Assembly: GCA_001302245.1 (NCBI GenBank)
Contig: LGYU01000038.1
Location: 1 to 54,116 of the forward strand
DNA: 54,116 bases
Reading direction: 5' to 3'
Source: Chitinophagaceae bacterium PMP191F
Lineage (GTDB): Bacteria; Bacteroidota; Bacteroidia; Chitinophagales; Chitinophagaceae
Numbering within the stretch: the first letter of the stretch is position 1; each line of letters starts with the position of its first letter. Position numbers and translations under genes: made by a program. Below are positions 8,215 to 17,147 of the stretch, in pieces. The notes below the pieces were generated by a model. It saw only the letters and a program-made list of their open reading frames with translations, did not search any database and was not told where the DNA came from.

Positions 8215-11115
8215 ATGACAAGCAGGCAAAAAACAATTTTTCTGAATACAGATGTGGCATCCGGTAAAAGTGATTACCAGGTTGCTTTATTACTCAATTT
8301 CAGTAATGAACGTAAAGGTGGTTTCAGTATTGATCCGCTGATGATGTGGAATACCAAAGGCTACAAAACATTTAAACGTATTCCATTCGATAATGAACAG
8401 CATCTGCCCTATCTGCGTGGACTACCATTGCAGGTGATCACTGCATTGAAAAAGGTAATGAATGATACATTGATCAGTTACCTGGCCGATGCTGGTTTTG
8501 CTTACCTGAAAACAATAGAGAACCCGGTAAGCCAACTGGAAGAAAAACACCATGAAAAGATACAGGTGCAGATGTATGCGGTGATACAGGAGTTGAAGCC
8601 TTTCATTCCGATGCTTACACATATCTTTCATTTGCCTGCGGGTGAAAAGTTTGCAGACAATACTGTAAAACCTGCCAGTATCAGCATGTATGCACCTGCA
8701 TTGCAGTTCAGGTTGCAAAGACAGGGTACACAGGTGCAACTGGTATGTTTTGTTTCGTTCAATAACAACCAGTTCCCTTTACATGAATTTGAACATACCG
8801 GTTTTTTTCTGCGTCACCGCAACGAATACTTTCTGCTGAAGAAAGAAGATGTGCCGGTAGTGGCAAAATTTGCAGGAGGACCTGTAGCTGCATCAGTGCA
8901 AAAGCAGGTTGCTTTTATTGAGCAGGAAGTAAAACCACTGACTGAAAAATATGAAGTAGACCTGGGGGATATTATCCGTCGTGAAGTCATTGAAAGTCTT
9001 CCACAGGCTAAGGTGTATTTAAGTGAATTGAATGAGAACTTCCTGATGATCCGTCCGCGCTGGCAATACGAACACCTGGAAGTACAGGATGAAGAAGCAT
9101 TGACAGTAGTGGAAGAAGAAACTGCTATCTATACCATTCAGCGCAATGTACCTGTTGAGAAAAAACTGACCGATACTATTCGTAGTATGCACGGCAATTT
9201 TGAAAAACAGTTCAACGGCTATTTTTATCTCTCTTTTAAAGATGCACTAAAAAATAATTGGTTCCTGAACTTTTACAATCACCTGCTGGATAATGATGTG
9301 CCGGTATATGGTATGCAGGATCTGAAGAAGTTTAAATACAATAAGCACAAACCGGTATTGAAAATACTGCCCGGCAATCGTATTGACTGGTTCGATCTTA
9401 CCATTGAAGTAAGCTATGGTGACCTGGTGGTTCCTTTAAACGATCTACGTAAAGCCATCATCAACAAACAGCAATACATTATGTTGAGTGATGGCAGCAT
9501 GGGCATGTTGCCGCAGGAATGGATTGATAAGTATTCACTGCTGATGCAGATGTCGCAGGTGAAGGACGGGCAGTTGCGTGTGTCCAGATACAACTGGATG
9601 GTGCTGGATGAAGTGAAGGAACAACTGGCTGACGACAGCATGCGGGCAGAACTAAGCGCTAAGAGAAATCTGTTCCAGGAATCAGGCAGAAAACAATACA
9701 CATTACCAACAGAAGTAAATGCTACTTTGCGCGATTACCAGCAGGCAGGCTTCCAATGGCTGTGTATGCTGGATGAGATGGGTTGGGGTGGTTGCCTGGC
9801 CGATGATATGGGCTTGGGTAAAACCCTGCAGACCATCAGTTTCCTGCAACATGTAGCATTGAAATATCCTGCTGAAACACACCTGGTAGTGTGTCCTACA
9901 TCGCTTATTTATAACTGGGAAACTGAATTGCAGAAATTTGCTCCCGGCTTATCCTATTATATTCATTACGGAGGGGATCGTGAGTTTAATGAACAGAAAA
10001 TAGCAGGCAGTCGTATTGTGATCAGCAGTTACGGCATTGTGCGGGGCGATATTGAACATTTCAGCAATGTACACTTTGGTTACATTATCCTGGATGAAAG
10101 CCATGCTATTAAAAATCCCGCCTCACAGGTCACCAGGGCTATTTACCAGTTAAAGGCACGCAACCGTATTGCCATCAGTGGTACACCTTTGCAGAATAAT
10201 ACCATGGATCTGTACGCACAGATGCAGTTTGTGAACCCGGGTATGCTGGGTAGCCAGGACTTTTTTAAAACAACCTTTGCCAATCCCATTGATAAGAGCA
10301 GCAATGCAGACAAAGCAGCGCAACTGAAAAAGCTGATTTATCCTTTCATGCTGCGTCGTACCAAAGAGCAGGTAGCGAAAGATCTGCCGGATAAAACAGA
10401 AATGATTCTTTGGTGCGAGATGGGGGAAGAACAGAGAAAAGTTTACGACAGCTATAAAGAACATTATCGCCAGAGTATCCTGGAACATATTGAAACTGAC
10501 GGAATGGCCAAAAGTAGTATTTTCATCCTGGATGGTTTGACGAAGCTCCGCCAGATCTGCGATAGCCCGGCATTGCTGGCCGATCAGAAAGATTACAGCA
10601 GCAGCAGTGCCAAGCTGGATGAACTGATGCGTGAGATTGAAGAAAATACCGGTGAACATAAAGTACTGGTGTTCTCTCAGTTTACCGGTATGCTGAAACT
10701 GGTACGTGAAGCGCTGGATCAACACCAGGTACCTTATCATTACCTGGACGGAGGTACTGCCGCAGAAGACAGGAAAGAACTGGTGCAGCGTTTCCAGGAG
10801 GAAGAAGATACCAGGGTGTTCCTCATCAGCCTGAAGGCGGGTGGAGTAGGTTTAACACTCACTGCAGCTGACTACGTATACCTGCTGGATCCCTGGTGGA
10901 ACCCTGCTGCAGAGCAACAGGCCATTGACCGCACGCATCGTATTGGTCAGCAGAAAAAAGTATTTGCTTACAAAATGATCTGTAAAGATTCAGTGGAAGA
11001 AAAGATCCTCCGTTTACAGGAAAGAAAGAAAAGCCTGGCTGAAGACCTGGTGAGTGAGGAATCCGGTTTGATTAAAAAACTGACAGAAGAGGATATTGCG
11101 TGGTTGTTTGCATAA
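8215..11115 (+). CDS. SNF2-family DEAD/DEAH-box helicase
   Basis: 966-residue ATP-dependent DNA translocase of the bacterial SNF2 (Rad54/HepA-like) group, cytoplasmic. An N-terminal 'SNF2 helicase-associated' region of about 480 residues is followed by the two RecA lobes: Walker A DDMGLGKTLQT, Walker B LDESHAIKN, motif III SGTPLQNN, then motifs FSQFTGML, GGVGLTLTAAD and DRTHRIGQ. The frame is open from 8107, but residues before 8215 are unlike the family and the preceding terminator ends at about 8105. MTSRQKTIFLNT at 8215 is a more natural start, with TATTTTAG (8163-8170) as a possible -7 box. No restriction, methyltransferase or other defence partner is nearby, so a general chromatin or repair role is more likely than a defence role. 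Confidence 0.9.
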   Translation: MTSRQKTIFLNTDVASGKSDYQVALLLNFSNERKGGFSIDPLMMWNTKGYKTFKRIPFDNEQHLPYLRGLPLQVITALKKVMNDTLISYLADAGFAYLKTIENPVSQLEEKHHEKIQVQMYAVIQELKPFIPMLTHIFHLPAGEKFADNTVKPASISMYAPALQFRLQRQGTQVQLVCFVSFNNNQFPLHEFEHTGFFLRHRNEYFLLKKEDVPVVAKFAGGPVAASVQKQVAFIEQEVKPLTEKYEVDLGDIIRREVIESLPQAKVYLSELNENFLMIRPRWQYEHLEVQDEEALTVVEEETAIYTIQRNVPVEKKLTDTIRSMHGNFEKQFNGYFYLSFKDALKNNWFLNFYNHLLDNDVPVYGMQDLKKFKYNKHKPVLKILPGNRIDWFDLTIEVSYGDLVVPLNDLRKAIINKQQYIMLSDGSMGMLPQEWIDKYSLLMQMSQVKDGQLRVSRYNWMVLDEVKEQLADDSMRAELSAKRNLFQESGRKQYTLPTEVNATLRDYQQAGFQWLCMLDEMGWGGCLADDMGLGKTLQTISFLQHVALKYPAETHLVVCPTSLIYNWETELQKFAPGLSYYIHYGGDREFNEQKIAGSRIVISSYGIVRGDIEHFSNVHFGYIILDESHAIKNPASQVTRAIYQLKARNRIAISGTPLQNNTMDLYAQMQFVNPGMLGSQDFFKTTFANPIDKSSNADKAAQLKKLIYPFMLRRTKEQVAKDLPDKTEMILWCEMGEEQRKVYDSYKEHYRQSILEHIETDGMAKSSIFILDGLTKLRQICDSPALLADQKDYSSSSAKLDELMREIEENTGEHKVLVFSQFTGMLKLVREALDQHQVPYHYLDGGTAAEDRKELVQRFQEEEDTRVFLISLKAGGVGLTLTAADYVYLLDPWWNPAAEQQAIDRTHRIGQQKKVFAYKMICKDSVEEKILRLQERKKSLAEDLVSEESGLIKKLTEEDIAWLFA

Positions 11116-11522
11116 AAAGTTTCAGGTTCTGATATCCGGGGATACCTGATGAAAGTGACTTTGTTTTTTTCGTGAAAGGTAAAATATCAATAAAAAGCCG
11201 TGAGTCCTGCCCGAATGAATTCGTTCAGTCGGCGGTAAGATGCAAGTGGATTACAGGTGGTCGGGTTTTGCTTCAATATTAATCTTCGGGATTCATATTT
11301 CCCGTCTCAAGTCTTTCGGTCTGTTTTCTTTTATGCAGGGAACCTCTGTACAACCTCCGCTTCTCCCTTTCTTTGCAGTTGGGTTTTCTGTGCTGCGACT
11401 ATATAATCAAATTAAACAATCGAAGAGTCTCGAACTGTAAGCTACGAGCCACGAGTAGAATACAACGCAATCCTAATCATCCAACTATCTTTCTATTGAC
11501 TACTAAAAGCGAACTTCTTTCT
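11116..11522. other. 407-bp intergenic region with a weak terminator and part of a repeat family
   Basis: Just after the SNF2 gene, CAGGT (about 11123-11127) and ACCTG form an imperfect hairpin followed by TTTGTTTTTTT, a probable weak terminator. Farther on, a CGAAT-GA-ATTCG palindrome lies at about 11213. At about 11425-11460 there is a TCTCGAACTGTAAGCTACGAG-type low-complexity stretch related in style to those at 35855 and 49540. A 66-codon frame at 11240-11440 is not convincing. I see no gene. Confidence 0.5.
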
Positions 11523-12197
11523 TTAATCCAGTAAATCCGGTCTCCTGGCCTCAGTTCTCTTTACAGATTGTTCATAGCGCCATTCCTCCACTTTTTTAGG
11601 ATCACCGCTGAGTAATACTTCCGGGATCACCCAGCCGCGGAAATCGGCGGGGCGGGTATATACGGGAGGGGCCAGCAAATTGTCCTGGAATGAATCGGTC
11701 AGTGCAGATGTTTCATCATTCAGTACACCGGGCAATAGCCTGCCAACGGCATCTACCACAATTGCTGCTGCCAGTTCTCCGCCACTCAATACATAATCAC
11801 CAATGGAGATCTCCATGGTAACAAAATGTTCGCGTATGCGTTCGTCAATACCTTTGTAATGGCCACAGATGATCAATAGATTGCCTTTCAGTGAAAGTTG
11901 ATTGGCTGTAGACTGGTTGAACCGGTGCCCGTCGGGGGTCATATAAATGATCTCGTCGTATTTCCTGTCTTTGGATAATGTTTCAATGGCATTGGCCAGT
12001 GGCTCACACATCATTACCATGCCGGCACCCCCACCATACTGGTAATCATCTACCTGTCCGTATTCGTTCACCGCCCATTCACGCAGGTGATGTACATGTA
12101 CTTCCAGTAATCCTTTATCCTTTGCACGCTTCATAATGGAGTGTCCCAGCGGACTTTCCAGCAGTTCCGGTAAAACGGTAAGAATATCTATATGCAT
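11523..12197 (-). CDS. trmD: tRNA (guanine-N1-)-methyltransferase TrmD
   Basis: 224-residue SPOUT-fold enzyme that methylates G37 of tRNAs from S-adenosylmethionine, preventing +1 frameshifting. The trefoil-knot cofactor motifs are present: [13 protein letters not shown] and [13 protein letters not shown], with an N-terminal [12 protein letters not shown] and a C-terminal [17 protein letters not shown]. Length is normal. In many bacteria trmD lies with rpsP and rimM; here those genes are more than 22 kb away. A perfect -7 box TATCTTTG ends four bases before the ATG, so transcription probably starts at or next to the start codon. Confidence 0.97.
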   Translation of the reverse strand: MHIDILTVLPELLESPLGHSIMKRAKDKGLLEVHVHHLREWAVNEYGQVDDYQYGGGAGMVMMCEPLANAIETLSKDRKYDEIIYMTPDGHRFNQSTANQLSLKGNLLIICGHYKGIDERIREHFVTMEISIGDYVLSGGELAAAIVVDAVGRLLPGVLNDETSALTDSFQDNLLAPPVYTRPADFRGWVIPEVLLSGDPKKVEEWRYEQSVKRTEARRPDLLD

Positions 12198-12201
12198 GGC
12201 G

Positions 12202-12209
12202 CAAAGATA
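12202..12209 (-). promoter_or_regulatory. -7 box TATCTTTG, four bases before the trmD ATG
   Basis: The minus strand reads TATCTTTG-CGCC-ATG. Bacteroidota transcripts start a few bases after this box, so the mRNA would be leaderless. No exact -33 TTTG is found at 19-20 bases. Confidence 0.65.
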
Positions 12210-12235
12210 AACGGAGCCTGTTAAACCTGCACTTT

Positions 12236-12724
12236 TTACTTAAGCCGATCGAACCGGGAATACAGGATGGAGTTCTGCGGTCCATCTACATCAATAATGA
12301 AATACTTGTCGTTGAAAGAGTCCACCCGGTATTGCAGGGGAGTGTAGTAGTAATCAATGAAATCGAACCTTACCCGGCCATCGGATGCAAATACATCATA
12401 TTTTCTGTACAACGTATCATCATCAGTACCAGGAATTTTCATGCTGTTCTGTACAATTTTTAAAACCCCACCGGGAGTAAACATATTCTCATCATCCCAC
12501 AGGTATGTTTTGGTAAATTTCCACAGATCAGAATCCGATGAGGCAATATTGTCGTTCGGAAAATAATCGATGTACTTGTTGGCGTAGAAAGCGGTAAGGC
12601 GGTAAGAGTGATTTTGAATGGACAACAGAAATTCATTAGCTTGTTTACCAGTGATATCTGTATTTTTATTGCATGCCAGCAGGCATAGTACGGATGCCGT
12701 GATCAGAAGGTACATTGGTCTCAT
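12236..12724 (-). CDS. Hypothetical lipoprotein
   Basis: 162-residue predicted lipoprotein. Starting at 12724 gives [18 protein letters not shown], a signal peptide with the lipobox LLAC, so Cys would be the lipidated first residue of the mature protein; the frame is open to 12787 but that would place 21 unrelated residues before the signal. The mature part ([20 protein letters not shown] onward) is a small mixed alpha/beta domain that I do not recognise. It lies 38 bases upstream of trmD on the same strand, but trmD has its own promoter box in that gap. Confidence 0.7.
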   Translation of the reverse strand: MRPMYLLITASVLCLLACNKNTDITGKQANEFLLSIQNHSYRLTAFYANKYIDYFPNDNIASSDSDLWKFTKTYLWDDENMFTPGGVLKIVQNSMKIPGTDDDTLYRKYDVFASDGRVRFDFIDYYYTPLQYRVDSFNDKYFIIDVDGPQNSILYSRFDRLK

Positions 12725-12981
12725 GAACGGGAGTGTTTTCAGTTGATGAATGGTAATGCACAGGAAGTCACATAAAAATAATGCCACTGACTTCCGAGGA
12801 TCTGAGTGATAGCGGCCGGGTAAAAAAGGGGATTAATTACTAAGATAGGTACCCGTAGTTATTGTTGCAAGTAAATACGTGGGCTTAACAAGGAGTTCAC
12901 CACTGAATGTTGTTTTCCCATATTTGGAATAAAAGACAATGCTTATTCTTTTAAAAGGAAAGCTGTTTTATTTTTATAAAG

Positions 12982-14544
12982 ATGTTTAAAGAAAGACCTT
13001 TTCACGTATTGTTGTTTTGTTCTGTGGTTACCATCTGTACCGCAGTATTACAGTACCTGTATCCTGATTTTAACTTTGTTGATGGTGGGTTGATTACAGC
13101 CATATTGATGACGGTTTTTCTGAAGAAAAGTGTGTATACCTATCTTTTCGGATGTGTTGGCATTGCGCTGGTAATCATTTCTGCGTTCTATCCGCACGAT
13201 TCACTGACCTGGCAGCAGAACTTGATGCAGCATCTTTTTTCAGGCATCATTGCTTTGCTGACTATGATCTCCGTGCTGTACGTTAAAAAACTATATGGTT
13301 CAATTGAAGCAGAACAGCAACAGGTAACAGCTTTGTTTGAATATGCTACAGAAGGTATTTTACTGACCAATCAGCAGGGCGAGATCATCCTGGTAAACCC
13401 TGCAGCACTAGAACTGTTTGGTTATACAAAAGACGAACTGCTGGGAAAGAAAATAGAAGTGCTGATACCCCGTCGTTTTCATGGAGCGCATCATCATTAC
13501 CGCGAAGGCTTTTATGAAACGCCTTCCAACAGAACCATGGGACATGGCCGTGATTTGTACGCACGCAAAAAAGATGGCAAGGAGTTTCCGGTGGAAGTAA
13601 GTCTCAGCTATTACCGCCAGCAGGGCGCTTTTTATGTAATTGCTTTCCTGGTAGATATTACACAGCGTAAAGAATCTGAACAGCGGCTGATTGAACAAAA
13701 ACAACAGTTACAACAGATCACAGATGCTGTACAGAAACTGAATGCCGAACTGGAAACCAAGGTAGAAGAGCGTACACTGATACTGAAAGAGGCGTTGGCC
13801 GAACTGGAAAAATCACAGCTTGAATTAAGCGAAGCACTCAATAAAGAAAAAGAACTGAACGAAATCAAATCGCGGTTTGTATCCATGGCATCACATGAAT
13901 TCAGAACGCCTTTGAGTACGGTAATGTCTTCAGCATCGTTGATTGCAAAATATGTCGAAACTGAAGAGCAGGCCCAACGTGAGCGACATGTAAAACGCAT
14001 TAAAGATTCTGTAGTGCACCTGAATGAATTGCTGGAAGACTTCCTGTCGCTGGGAAAACTGGATGAAGGTAAGGTACATATTCAACCGGCAGCACTGGAT
14101 GTGCATCCTTTCCTGGACGATATTGCAGATGAAATGAAAGGATTGCTGAAAGAAGGGCAACAGATCCGGGTAGTATTTGAAAATGATCCCGGAACGATTG
14201 TTACTGATAAAAGATTATTCAGAAATATTCTCATTAACCTGCTGGGCAACGCCATCAAGTTCTCTTCACATCCCGTATTGCTGAAAGCAGGTATGCAGGA
14301 TGGAGTATTGAAAGTAGCTGTACGGGATGAGGGAATTGGTATTGCTCCTGAAGATCAGTTACATTTATTCACCAGCTTCTTCCGTGGAAAAAATGCACAG
14401 AATATACAAGGTACCGGTCTGGGGCTGCATATTGTAAAACGCTATGTAGATATGTTGCAGGGAGATCTGCAACTGGAAAGCGAACTGGAAAAAGGAACTA
14501 CTGTTACAATTACATTACCCGATCTGGAGAATAATGGTCAGTGA
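12982..14544 (+). CDS. Membrane PAS-domain histidine kinase, FixL-like
   Basis: 520-residue sensor kinase. Residues 1-105 hold about four membrane segments; 113-230 a PAS domain; 232-295 a coiled coil; 300-370 a HisKA dimerisation domain with phospho-acceptor His305 in SHEFRTP; and 400-515 the ATP-binding domain (Asn423 in the N box, DEGIGI at 449-454, GTGLG at 477-481). The PAS segment RRFHGAHHHY resembles heme-PAS proteins. By eye, His170 lines up with the proximal heme His of FixL/DosP, and Arg190 with the FixL regulatory Arg, but many PAS domains without known heme share this pattern. The gene converges on the cbb3 cluster with a 7-base overlap of stop regions. No receiver gene is adjacent; the nearest candidate partner is the receiver-Crp protein at 23669. 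Kinase certain, oxygen sensing inferred. Confidence 0.9.
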   Translation: MFKERPFHVLLFCSVVTICTAVLQYLYPDFNFVDGGLITAILMTVFLKKSVYTYLFGCVGIALVIISAFYPHDSLTWQQNLMQHLFSGIIALLTMISVLYVKKLYGSIEAEQQQVTALFEYATEGILLTNQQGEIILVNPAALELFGYTKDELLGKKIEVLIPRRFHGAHHHYREGFYETPSNRTMGHGRDLYARKKDGKEFPVEVSLSYYRQQGAFYVIAFLVDITQRKESEQRLIEQKQQLQQITDAVQKLNAELETKVEERTLILKEALAELEKSQLELSEALNKEKELNEIKSRFVSMASHEFRTPLSTVMSSASLIAKYVETEEQAQRERHVKRIKDSVVHLNELLEDFLSLGKLDEGKVHIQPAALDVHPFLDDIADEMKGLLKEGQQIRVVFENDPGTIVTDKRLFRNILINLLGNAIKFSSHPVLLKAGMQDGVLKVAVRDEGIGIAPEDQLHLFTSFFRGKNAQNIQGTGLGLHIVKRYVDMLQGDLQLESELEKGTTVTITLPDLENNGQ

Positions 14545-15245
14545 CAGGAAACTGACTCACTGGGTGCACCTGCCAGTACCGGACTGATAAACGGAATGCC
14601 CAGGTTCATACCACGTAGAATTAATATGATGCCCATTGCCGCAGTAATGTAGGGCAATAGTTGTTTAAACTGAAGCCTCACCTGCATATTCATTTTTACT
14701 CTATACAGGCTTAGTGTCAGCATAACAGGCAATGTGCCTGTACCAAATGCAAACATGAACAAGCCACTTTGTATTATGCCTGTATTGCTCAGTGCACCTG
14801 CCAGTGCCAGGTATACCATGCCGCAGGGCAGCAATCCATTCATCATTCCCAGCAACAGGTAACCGGCGTTGCTTTGCAGGTTGATAAAGCGATGCATCCA
14901 TTGCAACACTTTAGCATAAAATGACTGTGCCCATACCGGCACACCAATATGTTTGTGCAAGAAGTACCTAGATGCCAGCACCAGTACTATAATGCCGGTG
15001 AATATGGAAAGCCATTGCTGAAATCCTGCCAGGTAAATATGTCTGCCCGCAATACCAAACAGTAATCCCATGGCTGTATAGGTAACAACTCTGCCGCCGT
15101 TGTAGAGCAGCATCGCAGTTACTTGTCCGGATCTACTGTACTGCTGTATGGGAAGGGACAATATCAGCGGACCACACATGCCTGCGCAATGCAGACTGCT
15201 GACTGCACCCAGTAATAAACCGCCGATAACAATACCTTCCATCAT
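14538..15245 (-). CDS. Sulfite exporter TauE/SafE (DsbD_2-like) family membrane protein
   Basis: 235-residue polytopic inner-membrane protein with about six helices and the motif HCAGMCGP near the N-terminus, typical of the DsbD_2/UreH-like branch of this superfamily. That branch is common at the end of cbb3 gene clusters and is usually linked to copper handling or cytochrome assembly rather than sulfite export. The start at 15245 (MMEGIVIGG) places it one base after the ccoH stop; the longer frame to 15290 overlaps ccoH and has no added merit. It is the last gene of the cbb3 operon. The role in copper or heme insertion is inference from context and the Cys/Met/His motif. Confidence 0.82.
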   Translation of the reverse strand: MMEGIVIGGLLLGAVSSLHCAGMCGPLILSLPIQQYSRSGQVTAMLLYNGGRVVTYTAMGLLFGIAGRHIYLAGFQQWLSIFTGIIVLVLASRYFLHKHIGVPVWAQSFYAKVLQWMHRFINLQSNAGYLLLGMMNGLLPCGMVYLALAGALSNTGIIQSGLFMFAFGTGTLPVMLTLSLYRVKMNMQVRLQFKQLLPYITAAMGIILILRGMNLGIPFISPVLAGAPSESVSCH

Positions 15246-15246
15246 A

Positions 15247-15690
15247 TCAGTGAATAGTAACAGGTTGTTCTGAATAATATTGCACACCATTAGCCTGCCA
15301 GCTCAGTTTGGCGATGTAGTTCCCTTTCTTCAGGCCATTGGTATTGAACGATTTTGTGCCGGAATTGCCTGCGGTCAAAGTAAATTTTCTGTCTTTTCCT
15401 GCGTCTGCAACACAATACAGCCAAAGTGTTCCTGTAACTTCCTGTTGCTGCATTTCGGCCGGTAATTGCACAACGATGTTTTCTTCGCTTTGCCGGATAT
15501 TAACCGGTGTGCTGAGTTTTGATGCACGGCCAGTACCGTCAATCACCTGCTGGTAAGCCAGTTCATCTTTGTAATAATCTTTTGATACCAGGTCGTAATT
15601 GGTACGCATGCATTTGAATACCAGGAAACTCATCAGGCTTGCAAATACAATGAATACCAGTATCAGTTTATGTCCCCAGTTGAGTGTCAT
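15247..15690 (-). CDS. ccoH: FixH/CcoH family assembly protein
   Basis: 147-residue single-pass membrane protein. An N-terminal helix (WGHKLILVFIVFASLMSFLVF in two overlapping parts) is followed by the family signature NYDLVSKDYYKDELAYQ and a periplasmic beta-rich domain. CcoH binds the cbb3 complex and is needed for its assembly. It sits 24 bases after ccoG and one base before the TauE/SafE-like gene, in the expected ccoGH order. Confidence 0.92.
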   Translation of the reverse strand: MTLNWGHKLILVFIVFASLMSFLVFKCMRTNYDLVSKDYYKDELAYQQVIDGTGRASKLSTPVNIRQSEENIVVQLPAEMQQQEVTGTLWLYCVADAGKDRKFTLTAGNSGTKSFNTNGLKKGNYIAKLSWQANGVQYYSEQPVTIH

Positions 15691-15714
15691 AAAATATCTT
15701 TTTATTGATAATGC

Positions 15715-17142
15715 TTATTCAGAAAAGGGTCCCAGGAAATTGGTTTTGAGCACGTCTATTTTCTGGTTGCTGTCGTATAATCCTATTCGTAAAGTTGTTT
15801 TTCGTTGCTGCAGTACTTTCCGGGGAAGTACTATAAAGAATGCGCCGTTGCCTTGTCCTTCCTGTGGTACGGTAATAATGCTGTGTTCGCCTATTACCTG
15901 TATAGAACCGTTCACATCTTCCAGTTTAAGTTGTAGCGGTACTTTGTAAATGGTTTTATTGGCTATTTTAATATTGTACAGGTTCGATACACTGTCGGTG
16001 CCTCTTTCCTGGTACAGCATGCCGGGGGTACGCATAACAGTAGCATCCACATCTTTACGGGTAGCCAGTAATATAGATAACATGGCCAGCAATACACCCA
16101 GCAATATGGTATACAGTTTCATACGGGTGGTATAATGGAAAGGCTCTTTCTGTTGTATGCCATTTTCAGAAGCGTAGCGGATAAGCCCCAGGGGTTTATT
16201 GATCTTTTCCATAATGGCGTTGCAGGCATCAATACAGGCGGTACAACCCACGCATTCCATTTGTGTACCATTGCGGATGTCAATACCGGTAGGACATACT
16301 TTTACGCACTGCATACAATCAATACAATCTCCCCGGCCAACGTCGGCTTTCTTTGTAAACTTACCGCGTGGCTCTCCCCGGTGATAATCATACGCTACCA
16401 CCATAGAATTTTTATCCAGCAGAATACCCTGTAGTCTGCCGTACGGACATACAACGGTGCAGGCCTGCTCTCTGAAAAATGCATATACAGCGTAGAATAC
16501 AAAAGAAAATGTTGCAATGGTCAGCAATCCGCCGATGTGTTGCTGCACCGGTTCGGTAATGATCTTCCACAGTGCTTCAACCCCAATAATATAGGCCAGG
16601 AAGAAATTGGCGATGATAAAAGAGGCAATATAAAAAACAACATGTTTAAGTCCTTTCTTCCAGATCTTTTTACCGGTCCACGGACCTTTGGCCAGCATTT
16701 TCTGGGCAGGTGCATCGCCTTCTATGAAGTACTCAATTTTACGAAAGAACATTTCGAGAAAGATTGTTTGCGGACAAACCCAGCCACAGAACAAACGGCC
16801 GAAGGCCGCAGTGAACAATACCACAAAGATGATGAAGGTGATCATGGTAAGCCCGAAGATGAAAAAGTCCTGGGGCCAGAACACCTTACCGAAAATGATG
16901 AATTTTGCTTCTGTTACGTTAAACAGGAATAACGGCCTGCCGTGTACATAAATAAAGGGCAGTGAAAAGAAGAGAATAAAAAAGAACCAGCTTACGTACG
17001 TACGTGCGTTGTAGAACTTTCCTTTGGGTTTCTGTGCAAAGATCCATTTTCGTTTTCCCGATGCATCTACGGTTGCAATACGGTCGCGAAAAGTTTCGGG
17101 TGTAGGGGTTACGGATCCACGTGTGTCGGTAGCTGGTTCCAT
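15715..17142 (-). CDS. ccoG: Cytochrome c oxidase accessory protein CcoG (FixG)
   Basis: 475-residue membrane iron-sulfur protein involved in cbb3 maturation; the family reduces copper for the oxidase. Several membrane segments (for example FFILFFSLPFIYV) flank CGWVCPQT. Two 4Fe-4S ferredoxin motifs follow: CIDCMQCVKVCP and CVGCTACIDAC. A C-terminal Ig-like periplasmic domain completes the usual layout. The start codon lies 5 bases after the ccoP stop, so the genes are translationally close. The N-terminal residues (MEPATDTRGSVTPTPETFRD) are cytoplasmic as in other Bacteroidota CcoG. Confidence 0.95.
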   Translation of the reverse strand: MEPATDTRGSVTPTPETFRDRIATVDASGKRKWIFAQKPKGKFYNARTYVSWFFFILFFSLPFIYVHGRPLFLFNVTEAKFIIFGKVFWPQDFFIFGLTMITFIIFVVLFTAAFGRLFCGWVCPQTIFLEMFFRKIEYFIEGDAPAQKMLAKGPWTGKKIWKKGLKHVVFYIASFIIANFFLAYIIGVEALWKIITEPVQQHIGGLLTIATFSFVFYAVYAFFREQACTVVCPYGRLQGILLDKNSMVVAYDYHRGEPRGKFTKKADVGRGDCIDCMQCVKVCPTGIDIRNGTQMECVGCTACIDACNAIMEKINKPLGLIRYASENGIQQKEPFHYTTRMKLYTILLGVLLAMLSILLATRKDVDATVMRTPGMLYQERGTDSVSNLYNIKIANKTIYKVPLQLKLEDVNGSIQVIGEHSIITVPQEGQGNGAFFIVLPRKVLQQRKTTLRIGLYDSNQKIDVLKTNFLGPFSE

Positions 17143-17147
17143 GATGC

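Noticed and set aside
8215-11115. SNF2 helicase as part of a phage-defence system
   Set aside because: Neighbours are a DUF5723 protein and trmD; no nuclease, methyltransferase or other defence gene is adjacent.
11240-11440. 66-codon plus-strand frame after the SNF2 gene
   Set aside because: Lies in spacer DNA that includes a low-complexity repeat; no recognisable features.
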